From an uncultured Acetatifactor sp. (GTDB taxonomy: Bacteria > Bacillota > Clostridia > Lachnospirales > Lachnospiraceae), in contig CAKRYI010000018.1 in the NCBI GenBank assembly GCA_934426825.1, positions 1 to 55,369 on the forward strand: 55,369 bases of DNA. The letters are read 5' to 3'. The notes below the pieces were generated by a model. The model made no database searches. It saw only the letters and a program-made list of their open reading frames with translations, and was not told where the DNA came from. The translations under genes were made by a program, and so were the position numbers. Numbering within the stretch: position 1 is the stretch's first letter; the number at the start of each line of letters is the position of its first letter. Below, in pieces: positions 34,560 to 43,369 of this stretch.

Positions 34560-36308
34560 TTATTTTGTTTCTTTTATTTCTTCCGCCAAGTCGACAATTC
34601 TCTTTTTCATTTTCTCATACTGTAACGCAATTTTCTTTTCCCGTTCGCAAGCACTCCTGACTAATATCTGCTCCTCTTTCCATTGTTGTTCGAGCATTTC
34701 CTTTTCTTTTGTCATCTTTTGAATTTTTTGATTTAATTCTTTATTACTCTGTTGCAGTGCATCTATTTGAGCTTTCGTTCCGCTATCGGCAACAGAGGTA
34801 CTGTGTTCTGCCCGTACCCAGCCGCCTTCTTTAATCATTTTTTTGGACAAATTGATACTACTCAATACATCAGCTCTCAATTCATCCTTATTCGTATAAA
34901 ACTTTACCATTCTGTCTTTCTTAACTTTTCCGCGAAAAGCATTCAGTGCCTCTACCCTCTCGTTATCAATCTCTACTTTATCTCTAGTCAGTCGATTAAT
35001 GTCTTTATGTAAGAACGCCAGTACCGGCTTTCCTGTGCTGCGCGCATAATTAAATTCCATCTCCGTGTAACTCATTCTGTTCCCCTGTTCATCCACGCCC
35101 CAAGAACCATATTTTCCGGCAACTATGACCAAATATATGTCTGCCTTATCGATAACTTTCTTTATAAATTCCCACTGTTCCATATTGGATGCCGGGAACA
35201 TTTCCATACCCACGGGCATGCAGTCACACTCTAAACAGGCTTGAGTAATCTCCTTTCTTTCCTCTATCAAATCCTCATAAGTAGAACTTACAAACACATC
35301 AAATCTTCTTTCCATAATATCCTCGCTTCTTTCAAATTCTTTTTTCTTAGAAATCTCTTGTAATGGAATGGGGACCGCAGCTTTTTCTTTAGCTATATCT
35401 AATTGGTTGTCCATATCCGTGAAATCCATCTTTTGAAACCGGTCCGCAAATTTCTCGTAAACTAATACATTAGAGGAATAAAATAATTTATTTTTTATCC
35501 AATATCTACTACCTACAAATAAATTGTAATTTTCAGGAAATCCCTTTAAGGTTGCAATCTCTTTAGCTGAAAATCTACGGGCTTTCTTGTTTTCAACAAC
35601 CAATGGTATCCTCCAAGCTAATTTAACCGTTTCAGACTTTTCATAATATTTTCCTTTATAGTCATATACACCATTGCCGTCAAAATTGATATTTAATGTT
35701 TTCTCTTCCGGCAAATAAGTTTCCTCTGTATTCTTACCAATAATTTCTTTCCATGGAATCTGCTCTACTTTATCAAAACGGAATTCGAATTCTTTATTCA
35801 GCGCTTTTTTTACTCCAACTATATAGACACGTTTCTCTCGCACCGGCATTCCCGTTATTTCCGCTGTATCTATCGATTGATATTGTATGTTGTAACCATA
35901 CCTGCTAGCTTGTTTCATCCAATCATCAAACTCTTTCAATCTTATAGTCCCAATTATCGTTTCCAGCAAAAAAATCGCCGGCATATTGATTTCTATATAT
36001 TTAGAAATATTATAATTTACATAATTGGTTTTATCCATTATTCCCTTTCGTTCTATGGAATACCGTTCTGTGGTCACCGAAAAGCCTGTTCTTTGCAACC
36101 TCCCCACCAAGATAGAAGCCTTTGGAAATTGCCAAAAACTCTCTTCTGTTATTTTCAACACCTGCGTGTCTAAATTCGCCCGCACGATATTCATATTACC
36201 ATCATCGCTCACAGCATCACATAACACATTGAAACCCGCCATGTAAAACGCTAATGCCATTTCTCCTATGGTATCATTTATCACCACTACCGATTTCCCA
36301 CTTTTCAT
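34560..36308 (-). CDS. Catalytically dead C5-cytosine methyltransferase-like domain fused to DUF4062
   Basis: A 582-residue fusion. Residues 1-300 follow the plan of C5-cytosine methyltransferases: a Rossmann start (VVVINDTIGEMALAFYMAGF), motif VI-like FLLETI (112-117), motif VIII REKRVYIVG (157-165) and motif IX RRFSAKEIATLKGFPENY (244-261). The motif IV position reads LVGRLQRTGFS (67-77) where active enzymes have PCQ, so the catalytic Cys is gone; motif I glycines and motif VI Asn are also lost. Residues 334 to about 500 are DUF4062 (DVFVSSTYEDLIEERKEI, PASNMEQWEFI, SYTEMEFNYA, KPVLAFLH), a TIR/NDT-like fold. The last 65 residues are coiled coil. An internal ATG at 35315 with GAGG upstream could also make DUF4062 alone. 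It may be an immune sensor-effector (inference). Confidence 0.82.
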   Translation of the reverse strand: MKSGKSVVVINDTIGEMALAFYMAGFNVLCDAVSDDGNMNIVRANLDTQVLKITEESFWQFPKASILVGRLQRTGFSVTTERYSIERKGIMDKTNYVNYNISKYIEINMPAIFLLETIIGTIRLKEFDDWMKQASRYGYNIQYQSIDTAEITGMPVREKRVYIVGVKKALNKEFEFRFDKVEQIPWKEIIGKNTEETYLPEEKTLNINFDGNGVYDYKGKYYEKSETVKLAWRIPLVVENKKARRFSAKEIATLKGFPENYNLFVGSRYWIKNKLFYSSNVLVYEKFADRFQKMDFTDMDNQLDIAKEKAAVPIPLQEISKKKEFERSEDIMERRFDVFVSSTYEDLIEERKEITQACLECDCMPVGMEMFPASNMEQWEFIKKVIDKADIYLVIVAGKYGSWGVDEQGNRMSYTEMEFNYARSTGKPVLAFLHKDINRLTRDKVEIDNERVEALNAFRGKVKKDRMVKFYTNKDELRADVLSSINLSKKMIKEGGWVRAEHSTSVADSGTKAQIDALQQSNKELNQKIQKMTKEKEMLEQQWKEEQILVRSACEREKKIALQYEKMKKRIVDLAEEIKETK

Positions 36309-36490
36309 GAAACTACCTCTCTTTTCTTAACACATTTAGCTTCTGCATTATTTTAACTGTCATTCTTTTTATTATTTATATTTATATATTTCTATTGAGT
36401 CATTATCATTTATTTTAATTGTTATAAATGGCATCTGTTTGCCGATGGACAAATACTATCCCCGTCTTAAAGTCTCCTTCCTGACTTTGT

Positions 36491-37168
36491 TCAGTGCGCT
36501 AGTCCCTTTATAATTTCTTGAACTCTCTCCGACTGTATCAGCATCCGCATCTTCTCATCCCCACCTTCAACCTCAGGTTTTCCACACCTAAGACTATCTG
36601 GATGTTCCGCCACACAGCAATCCCTGTACCAGCACTCCCCCATAAGAGAACCTTTAACAGACCACTTCTCGTTTTGTGTAAACTCACCCACCAACGATTT
36701 CATCACTCGTTCTGTAGAATATCTCTTAAAATCAGCTATGTATTGTAATGTTTTCTCATTATCAATCTTTGATAAATCGATTCTATGGTTCTCAACTGCT
36801 GCCAAAACTTCTTCACGAATTTTGATTTTCTCTATCTTTCCAGTGCCTGTCCATTCTACCAACTTGTCAAATGCCAAAATCAGGTATTCAAAACAAATTA
36901 GATCCAAGATTATAATCTTTCCACCTGACTTCTCTTCAACCGATTTTAAAACACGATATTTATTACGAATATCCTGATTATCAACCACATAATCAAATGC
37001 AATATAATATTTATTGCCATCTTTAATTTCTAAATCTAATACTGCATCTAATAATCCCTGATTGCTCCCTTGACTTTCGACTACAAGTGCATCATCAAAG
37101 AAAAGTTGATTAACCAATTTCCAGAAGTGGAGTCCTGCACCGGTATCTTCTGTCCATAAATATCTCAT
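36491..37168 (-). CDS. Unknown protein, partner of small P-loop ATPase
   Basis: A 225-residue protein that I do not recognise. It opens MRYLWTEDTGAGLHFWKLVN, followed by AVLDLEIKDGNKYYIAFDYV, resembling an alternating strand-helix fold such as TOPRIM or a PD-(D/E)xK relative, but no motif is secure. Near the C-terminus a cysteine cluster (GECWYRDCCVAEHPDSLRCG) may bind a metal. GAGGAG lies seven bases before the ATG. It begins 1 bp after the stop of the P-loop gene, so the two are certainly co-transcribed. Function is unknown; an effector paired with an ATPase switch is one possibility given the neighbouring defence genes. Confidence 0.78.
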   Translation of the reverse strand: MRYLWTEDTGAGLHFWKLVNQLFFDDALVVESQGSNQGLLDAVLDLEIKDGNKYYIAFDYVVDNQDIRNKYRVLKSVEEKSGGKIIILDLICFEYLILAFDKLVEWTGTGKIEKIKIREEVLAAVENHRIDLSKIDNEKTLQYIADFKRYSTERVMKSLVGEFTQNEKWSVKGSLMGECWYRDCCVAEHPDSLRCGKPEVEGGDEKMRMLIQSERVQEIIKGLAH

Positions 37169-37169
37169 C

Positions 37170-37571
37170 TCACAACTCCTCTTCCAGCGTTATCTTATTA
37201 TTCTCAAGCTTCAACACCTTAAAACTTTTATCAGATACATTGAGCCCGTCACAGTTTCGTAAGAAAAGCATATACTGATTTGACAACTCAAAATTAATAA
37301 ATCTTCTGACATCATCACTAATCAGATTATCTGCATTATCTACAACTATAAAACTATCTCTGCATTGCTTTATTGCTTCCCCGAAATTGTCTGATTTGTA
37401 GTTAAATAATTTGATAGCCTTGTATTTATCGGTGAGTCTTATATCCTCCAACATTTCATAAAGCACTGTTTTTCCTGTACCACTGTCTCCACCAACAAGG
37501 GTAATCCTGTCATCAAATTCTAAATCGTATGAAAATGGATCTGCTTTAAATGTAATACTCTTATAAATCAT
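37170..37571 (-). CDS. Small P-loop ATP-binding protein
   Basis: About 133 residues. Walker A is ITLVGGDSGTGKTVLYEML and a Walker B-like SFIVVDNADNLISDD lies about 50 residues on. The protein is too short for a full ABC or AAA+ ATPase and has no visible signature or sensor motifs, so it may need a partner. The ATG at 37571 has GGAG seven bases upstream and lies inside the end of the upstream gene (11-bp overlap), which suggests coupled translation. The frame also opens at 37610 but without a site. It is the third gene of a four-gene minus-strand operon of unknown purpose. Confidence 0.82.
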   Translation of the reverse strand: MIYKSITFKADPFSYDLEFDDRITLVGGDSGTGKTVLYEMLEDIRLTDKYKAIKLFNYKSDNFGEAIKQCRDSFIVVDNADNLISDDVRRFINFELSNQYMLFLRNCDGLNVSDKSFKVLKLENNKITLEEEL

Positions 37572-38013
37572 CTGCTTCTCTCCTTTCATACTCCTTACTC
37601 CACCATGCATTATAACCTCTTCTGCCAGTAACTATATCCGAATCATTAAATCTGATTTTTGCATCATCCGGAATGTCAAAAAGTGTTGGTCTCGACATAT
37701 AAATCTTTATATTATCCATAGCAAAAATAATTCTAAGCACATTCGGACCACATTCTTCAACATTTACCACCTTATCAGGATGTTTCACAATATTAAGTAA
37801 TGTCTTACAGCCAGATGACAAATTACGAATTGTGCCTAAGCCATATTTTGTTTCAATATGCTTATCCAGAGTCAGCTTTGCCTCATCTACTTGCCGAATG
37901 AGATTTATTTCATTTTGGGTCATATCTTCATTGCCTGTATTCAAATTGAAATACAAATCATTTTGAAGTATCCAGTCTTTTGACTCTTTTTTCTCAGTAT
38001 ATATATCTATCAT
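37561..38013 (-). CDS. Hypothetical protein, possibly DUF4869-like
   Basis: A 150-residue protein opening MIDIYTEKKESKDWILQNDL, with RPTLFDIPDDAKIRFND and RRGYNAWWSKEYERRE near the end. The start and length resemble DUF4869 proteins of Clostridia, but I am not sure. There is no catalytic motif. AAGGAG lies upstream of the ATG. The stop overlaps the P-loop gene by 11 bp, so the product probably acts with the ATPase and the 225-residue protein downstream. Confidence 0.75.
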   Translation of the reverse strand: MIDIYTEKKESKDWILQNDLYFNLNTGNEDMTQNEINLIRQVDEAKLTLDKHIETKYGLGTIRNLSSGCKTLLNIVKHPDKVVNVEECGPNVLRIIFAMDNIKIYMSRPTLFDIPDDAKIRFNDSDIVTGRRGYNAWWSKEYERREADDL

Positions 38014-38115
38014 TCGAAGCTACTCCTTTAAACAGATTCAATTTGTAAGTATTGTTGTTTTTTATTAATTTAAAACATAGTATTTTTGATTCAAAAGTAT
38101 ATCCAGCATTTCAAA

Positions 38116-38496
38116 TCATCGTAAAACATCATCTAATTCTTTTTTTAATATTTTGTACATTTCAATTTCCTTTTCAATTTTAGTAATACCCTGATTAATC
38201 ATATCTAGTGCTGTCATTTTCTTTATTTCTTCTAACCGCTTCACCATACTGTCAATAATTGTCTCCAACGGTATTTTTTCCTCAGCACTACAATCTATAA
38301 TATATTTTCCTTTTTCAATTGTTTTAAATCTTTCATCGTTTTTTAACGAAAAAATTGCATTACTTAATGCCGAATCATTTGCATCACTGATTATTTCTTT
38401 TTCTAGTGCTCTATTGCGTAATTCCTCAAACGCATGAATCTCACCATCCGTAAAATCTTCAAAAATCATATTTTTAATATCCTGTATTTTAGACAT
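38116..38496 (-). CDS. Hypothetical protein with winged-helix-like N-terminus
   Basis: A 126-residue protein. The first 80 residues (TDGEIHAFEELRNRALEKEI, NAIFSLKNDERFKTIEKGKY) look like a winged helix of HARE-HTH type, as found in restriction and DNA-associated proteins; the C-terminus (KIEKEIEMYKILKKELDDVL) is a coiled coil. AAGGAG lies before the ATG and a good promoter precedes it. It heads the unknown operon and could be its regulator or a DNA-binding subunit. A gap of 102 bp separates it from the next gene. Confidence 0.75.
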   Translation of the reverse strand: MSKIQDIKNMIFEDFTDGEIHAFEELRNRALEKEIISDANDSALSNAIFSLKNDERFKTIEKGKYIIDCSAEEKIPLETIIDSMVKRLEEIKKMTALDMINQGITKIEKEIEMYKILKKELDDVLR

Positions 38497-38532
38497 ATTT
38501 TTTGCTCCTTTTAGTGTTATTTATGTAATTAA

Positions 38533-38561
38533 ATTATGTATCAAAAATATTTAAAAGTCAA
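38533..38561 (-). promoter_or_regulatory. Promoter of the unknown four-gene operon
   Basis: On the minus strand TTGACT (38556-38561), 17 bp, then CATAAT (38533-38538), each one base off consensus. The start would be about 30 bp upstream of the coding region at 38496. Confidence 0.75.
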
Positions 38562-38721
38562 CATGTTTTTATTTTTCTTTTCAATCTATAAATTTCAAAC
38601 AAATTACATAAATATTTATTTTCATCAGCTTGCACAAGCGCAATGCAATCTTTTGATATACAAATTAAATGATGCGTTGTGAAAGGGCCTTTCTAATTTT
38701 ATACTACATTCCCTATATAAT

Positions 38722-38919
38722 TTAGCTCCACGCACAATATATTTCATTTCTCTTTTTAAATGCCTCCGTTCCACCTTCCATGATATTAACTATGTCACTA
38801 TGTGTTTCCTCTGAATCAATCGTTCCGCGCCTTAGCTTGATAGACTCATCATCATTGTGTTGTACTGTTATTACTCTTTCAGCATCTCCTAAAACAGGAA
38901 TGTTTGCATTGTGTATTGC
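38722..38919 (-). pseudogene. Possible 3' remnant of an unknown gene
   Basis: A 65-codon frame without a start codon after an upstream stop reads like real protein (IPVLGDAERVITVQHNDDES, then GTIDSEETHSDIVNIMEGG). It ends at a TAA. It lies just after the terminator of the helicase operon. Probably the end of a gene cut by an earlier rearrangement; the family is not recognised. Confidence 0.35.
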
Positions 38920-38953
38920 TCAAATTAAATCAATTTATATGATTTTTAAATTC

Positions 38954-38980
38954 AAAAATGCACCCGTCTCCGGGTGCATC
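38954..38980 (-). terminator. Terminator of the restriction-modification operon
   Basis: On the minus strand ATGCACCCG (38979-38971), loop, CGGGTGCAT, followed by TTTTT. It lies a few bases after the stop of the helicase gene. Confidence 0.88.
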
Positions 38981-38987
38981 CTCTCAT

Positions 38988-41900
38988 CTACTGTTGTTCA
39001 GAATACAGTTCGTCCAACACTTCTTCCAGCGTTCCTTCCTTTGCATAAGGCAAAGCATCTAACTGTCTGAAATTATGCTTGATATCCTTTGTATCCGCAT
39101 CAAAGCCCAATATGTAACTTGTCGCTATCTTATAGATAATTTCCGTCGGAGCTAATCCATACACCTGCTTTTCAAAGATGTGTTTCAGGCGTTCCTTATT
39201 GTCCGGGAATTGCTTTTTCATCTCATCGCTCTGATACAACCGCTTCACAATCTCTGTAATATATAAGCCGGATTTCATATACAAATCAATAAAGGTCTTA
39301 TCCGGCATGTCAAAACATCCGGGATTCTCCTGTTCCAGCATGTCCACCATTTTCTTAACCATTGTCTTTGGTGTAAATATCTGATTAGTTTTTTGTGGTG
39401 GAATATAATCAAATATATCTTCCACACTCTTTTCATCAAAATAATCCGCCAGCTTTTTCTTTAAAGCAAGAAATTCTTTTACCGAATCATCAAATACCAC
39501 CGAATCAAATAGCTGTCCATCAAAGTGCTTGGTCTGTCCGGTTTCTTCCTCTACATAATCGCCACCATCACGCAGAAATTTGAACTGATCCAGTGTGATG
39601 CTTGTCACTTCAAGAAACACTTTATCTGGAATAATCGTATCAAAAGTCGCAAGTGTTACCGTATTATCTCCGTATGCCATAAGGAATGACGGGATTGTCC
39701 TCGAAAAACCACGCAGATGATCTCTGACACCATCCTCGATTGTTTCCTTTTCACGCTCCTTTTTCTTGGTTTCTATGGTCTTGACTGTCTCTTTTGTAGA
39801 TTCTTTTGCAAAATCAGAAATAGCAGTTGTCAGTTCCTCATTGAATTTCTCCATAGCCACTTTCTGCTTCTGCTCAAATTCTTTATCAATCTGCTCTGAG
39901 GTTTTACCGGTTTCATATCTTGCCTGCTGTTCAGCAACACGTTGATTTTCTATAACATTTCGCTCAATCTCATAATTGGTATGCAACTTATCAATCATCC
40001 GATCGGCTTCATGATTCAATTTTGATTCAATCTGTCTTTTATCTGCTGCTTTCATATCAGAGCCATAGGTAGACTGCGCAGTATCCACAACAGCCTTGAC
40101 TGCACTCTGTTTTACTGCTTCTTTCAGTTTGTCGATGGCTTTCTGCGCCTTGTCCGGTGCCTGCTTCATCTGCGTCATTGTTTCCTGTACCTGAGATGTC
40201 ACATCATAAATTTTATCGCCAAAAACATCCTGTGTTCTTCCAATCACAAATTCATCACTAAGAGCCACTTCCCCATTTTCATCCAGCGATAGATCTTTCT
40301 GCACTTCCTCCGTCAGATTTACCTTGCTCTTTGGTTCTTCTATTGGTTCAAACTTTGTGATAATATCAATGACTTCCTTCGGCGCCCCAAAGATGTTACT
40401 GATATTCTGAAACAGGAAATTGCTCATAAACCCACGCTTCACAACTTCAACAGAGCGGATTTTTCTTGGAATCGTGAGTACCTTTTCTGCATCCAGTTCT
40501 ACCAATTCTCCCTGTTCATCCTCGCCGATTACTGGGAAGAAATTTAACAGTTCTTTCACATTTTCTTTGCGTTCCTCTGCGGTACCTCCACCTTTGGCAG
40601 TATTAGGATTCAGGTTATTGGCAAACTGCTCAAATATGGTAAGTGTTCTTGCCGGATCAAAGTCAAATACATAAGCATTTTCTTTTCTCTTGAAAGATGT
40701 CCCAACTTTAAACAGACAAGGATTCTGTGCCCGGAATGCCGCCTGCATATAAAGTGCCGGGGATCGCATATTACTAAGCATCAGCACTGCTGTCCATTCT
40801 GGAATTGTAATTCCTGTCGTAAGCTGTCCTACTGACAAAGTAATGGTCTTTTCATGCTGTGCAATAGCCGCAACCACTTTATCATAAGATTTCATTGTTT
40901 CCTCATCATCGTCCAGTTTGCCGTCGCCAGCAGCAAGAACAACTTCATATTCCTGGAATATTGGATGTTCCCTTAATTTTTTTGCCAGCGCCTTTGCACT
41001 GTCTACCCTATCGAGCAGCCAGAAGGTGTGCTTTAATTCATCTCGCAATTCTTCCGTAGAAAATGGAAATTTTGTCTGTCTTGTCAGGGCATCGAGAAAT
41101 TTATCAACGGAAGATTCATGGTTAAACTTACCATTGGTAACCGCAAAAAACTCATTCAGATCAAATGCATATTCTTCTGTCTCCCCGTCAATTTCTATGC
41201 CCTGCTGAAGCTCATCCTTGATAATTTCTGACATCTGATAAGTATAGAGATTAAGCTGTGGCAATGTTGAATACGGATTTTCTTCCTCTGCTGAAACATC
41301 CCAGTCACGTTTTTTCTTCTGTTCATCTGCATAAGTCCAGTTATAGATAGCATCATCAGCAAATTTATTATTGGCAAGTGCTTTAAACGGTGTTCCTGAC
41401 AAATGCAACGTAAATTTACGCTTAATACGATCAAATGCAACATCTGTTTTGTAGGTATCCACACCCTCATGTGCTTCGTCGATGACAAGGATATCCCACT
41501 CCATATTTGCGACCTCACCTAATTTATCATACTGACCTCCAAAATAAATGGAACCTTTCATATCCTGCAAGGATACAAATTCAATACATTTTACATTTTC
41601 ACTGTCTTTTCCTAAAAGAAAATGTGTATATTCTTCTCTTGTCAACACACCTCTTTTCCCTTTTAGTGCATCAACTTCACTCACAAAAAGATACCCTGAT
41701 TCACTACCCAGAAATTTGGCATAATCTGAAAACCACGAATTTGCAATTGCTGGTCGGTTTGTCACAATCAGTACTTTTTCTGCACCGGTTTTCTGCACAA
41801 AATCATAGACCGATAATGTCTTTCCAAATCTCGGCTTGGCATTCCAAAGGAACTCGCCATCTTTATGCGCTGCCTGATAATCAACCGTCATTGCAACCGC

Positions 41901-42308
41901 ACGCTGCTGCTCCTCACGCAATTTGTACGGAATAACTGTATCTGTCGTTTTTATGATGCCATGATCTTCCCTGAAATCACGGAACATTTGCTTTGATGTG
42001 GTGCCATCCACATGGAACCATTCATTATTTTTTCCATTTTCCTGCTCTATACCGGATTTTCGCAAATAAGCATGAAAGTCCTTATCTATGAATGTCTCCC
42101 CTGAACCATCATCAAAAGTGGCATTTCCTTTCCATTCAAGATGCCACTTAACATCAGCAGTATGTGTCTGTTGATTGATACGGGTTTCTACATCCTGCTC
42201 TGTATATCCTATCTTCGTCCAGCCGTTATGGCGAACCACTTCCGGAGTGGAATAGCCATAAAGCATCGGAACTACCTGCTTAGTTGTCTGAATGTTAGGT
42301 TTATTCAT
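38988..42308 (-). CDS. DEAD/DEAH helicase with GIY-YIG-like N-terminus and methyltransferase motif I-like C-terminus
   Basis: A 1106-residue restriction-type protein. The N-terminus (YGYSTPEV, WTKIGYTEQDVETRI) resembles GIY-YIG/T5orf172 nucleases. The helicase core has KPRFGKTLSVYDF (Walker A), DILVIDEAHEG (DEAH), LHLSGTPFKA and VGQLTTGITIPEW. A long charged coiled coil spans about 690-850. The C-terminal 130 residues look like the first half of an N6-adenine methyltransferase: NQIFTPKTMVKKMVDML (motif X) and TFIDLYMKSGLYITEIV (degenerate motif I), but motif IV is missing. That motif (NPPY) is in the neighbouring gene, so the methyltransferase appears split. AAGGAG precedes the ATG. It is the last gene of the operon, with a strong terminator. 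Confidence 0.85.
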   Translation of the reverse strand: MNKPNIQTTKQVVPMLYGYSTPEVVRHNGWTKIGYTEQDVETRINQQTHTADVKWHLEWKGNATFDDGSGETFIDKDFHAYLRKSGIEQENGKNNEWFHVDGTTSKQMFRDFREDHGIIKTTDTVIPYKLREEQQRAVAMTVDYQAAHKDGEFLWNAKPRFGKTLSVYDFVQKTGAEKVLIVTNRPAIANSWFSDYAKFLGSESGYLFVSEVDALKGKRGVLTREEYTHFLLGKDSENVKCIEFVSLQDMKGSIYFGGQYDKLGEVANMEWDILVIDEAHEGVDTYKTDVAFDRIKRKFTLHLSGTPFKALANNKFADDAIYNWTYADEQKKKRDWDVSAEEENPYSTLPQLNLYTYQMSEIIKDELQQGIEIDGETEEYAFDLNEFFAVTNGKFNHESSVDKFLDALTRQTKFPFSTEELRDELKHTFWLLDRVDSAKALAKKLREHPIFQEYEVVLAAGDGKLDDDEETMKSYDKVVAAIAQHEKTITLSVGQLTTGITIPEWTAVLMLSNMRSPALYMQAAFRAQNPCLFKVGTSFKRKENAYVFDFDPARTLTIFEQFANNLNPNTAKGGGTAEERKENVKELLNFFPVIGEDEQGELVELDAEKVLTIPRKIRSVEVVKRGFMSNFLFQNISNIFGAPKEVIDIITKFEPIEEPKSKVNLTEEVQKDLSLDENGEVALSDEFVIGRTQDVFGDKIYDVTSQVQETMTQMKQAPDKAQKAIDKLKEAVKQSAVKAVVDTAQSTYGSDMKAADKRQIESKLNHEADRMIDKLHTNYEIERNVIENQRVAEQQARYETGKTSEQIDKEFEQKQKVAMEKFNEELTTAISDFAKESTKETVKTIETKKKEREKETIEDGVRDHLRGFSRTIPSFLMAYGDNTVTLATFDTIIPDKVFLEVTSITLDQFKFLRDGGDYVEEETGQTKHFDGQLFDSVVFDDSVKEFLALKKKLADYFDEKSVEDIFDYIPPQKTNQIFTPKTMVKKMVDMLEQENPGCFDMPDKTFIDLYMKSGLYITEIVKRLYQSDEMKKQFPDNKERLKHIFEKQVYGLAPTEIIYKIATSYILGFDADTKDIKHNFRQLDALPYAKEGTLEEVLDELYSEQQ

Positions 42309-42309
42309 G

Positions 42310-43368
42310 CTATTCCATCTCCTTTACATTATTTTCTATAAATGCGATTTCTTCCTCGGAAAGCCTATATTTTTTATAAAGTTGTTTGTCTATATTTGCT
42401 ATGGATACGGACCAGTCAATGTCAGATTTATCAGTAAAATCTTGAAGTGGAATATACTTCCATACCATTTTCTTATTATCCTGCGTTACTTTTAAAACTC
42501 CCAACATTGCTCTAGCAAATTTGCCACATAAATATTTATTTAATGCTACAACCTCATTTTCAGTTTTAAATTTTCCTATACTAATAAAAGTTTGCGTATG
42601 TCCCACTTTAGGAAAACCTATTATTGCACTGCTCATAGGCTCCCCGAACTTTCCACTTCCATTTGCCTTTGGAAAAAACAATTTATACGCATCCAAATTC
42701 TCATGTTTTACTATGTAATCTTTTAATATCCACATATTTATGCGAGACTTTTCTTTACGTCCACTAATTTCCACATATTCCTTTCCATCCGTTGGTTTAT
42801 CCTCAAAAAATACGATCTGCGATAACTTATCAAAAATATTAGATGTTAAGTCTCTTTCATGTCCCTTACTAATCAACGGAACTTTTTTTCCATTAACATT
42901 CATTGTTTTTTCTAATATTTCTGGATGTTCTTCATACATAAGATTTGTAAACTTGTAGCTCTCTGGTGAATAGACTATATCCGAAATGGCACGCTCCATT
43001 TTTTCTCTCACTTTAACAAGTATATTATTTAATACCGGATATTGAGTAAATGTATCTATCGCACCAAATATTTTACTCTTATCCCGGTATGTAACAGCAA
43101 CACCACCCTTAATATCTGTGTTTGAAAAAACTTTACTGCTATCTTGCTCATAATATTCCACCTTCAAGTGCTCGTCTTCCAACATTTTTTCATTCCATAC
43201 TTTTGGTGTTTTTCCTGCATCAAATAAAAATCTTGCTGGTGTAATCAATTCCACCTTTTCAGCAATTTCATATGCTGCATCCATAAAACAATTATATATT
43301 GGATTATCAGATGTTCCTTCTTGTGTTTCCTGATATGGTGGATTCCCTATCGCAAAATCAAATTTCAT
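42310..43368 (-). CDS. Eco57I-type N6-adenine methyltransferase, NPPY half
   Basis: A 352-residue protein starting MKFDFAIGNPPYQET: the catalytic NPPY motif (residues 9-12) lies right at the N-terminus, so motifs X and I are absent and must come from a partner. ELITPARFLFDAGKTPK follows, and the rest (SKGHERDLTS, FGEPMSSAIIGFPKVG) is probably target recognition. Complementary motif X/I segments lie at the C-terminus of the helicase encoded just downstream. A ribosome site (GGAAGG) precedes the ATG, 1 bp after the stop of the upstream gene. Together they probably methylate adenine at the system's recognition site. Confidence 0.85.
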   Translation of the reverse strand: MKFDFAIGNPPYQETQEGTSDNPIYNCFMDAAYEIAEKVELITPARFLFDAGKTPKVWNEKMLEDEHLKVEYYEQDSSKVFSNTDIKGGVAVTYRDKSKIFGAIDTFTQYPVLNNILVKVREKMERAISDIVYSPESYKFTNLMYEEHPEILEKTMNVNGKKVPLISKGHERDLTSNIFDKLSQIVFFEDKPTDGKEYVEISGRKEKSRINMWILKDYIVKHENLDAYKLFFPKANGSGKFGEPMSSAIIGFPKVGHTQTFISIGKFKTENEVVALNKYLCGKFARAMLGVLKVTQDNKKMVWKYIPLQDFTDKSDIDWSVSIANIDKQLYKKYRLSEEEIAFIENNVKEME

Positions 43369-43369
43369 C

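Larger units (their letters stand above)
38497..38987. other. Intergenic gap with promoter, gene remnant and terminator
   Basis: These 490 bases hold, on the minus strand, the promoter at 38533-38561, a 65-codon remnant without a start (38722-38919) and the terminator after the helicase gene (38954-38980). Apart from these I see only AT-rich sequence. The plus-strand frame at 38780-39070 is a shadow. Confidence 0.6.
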
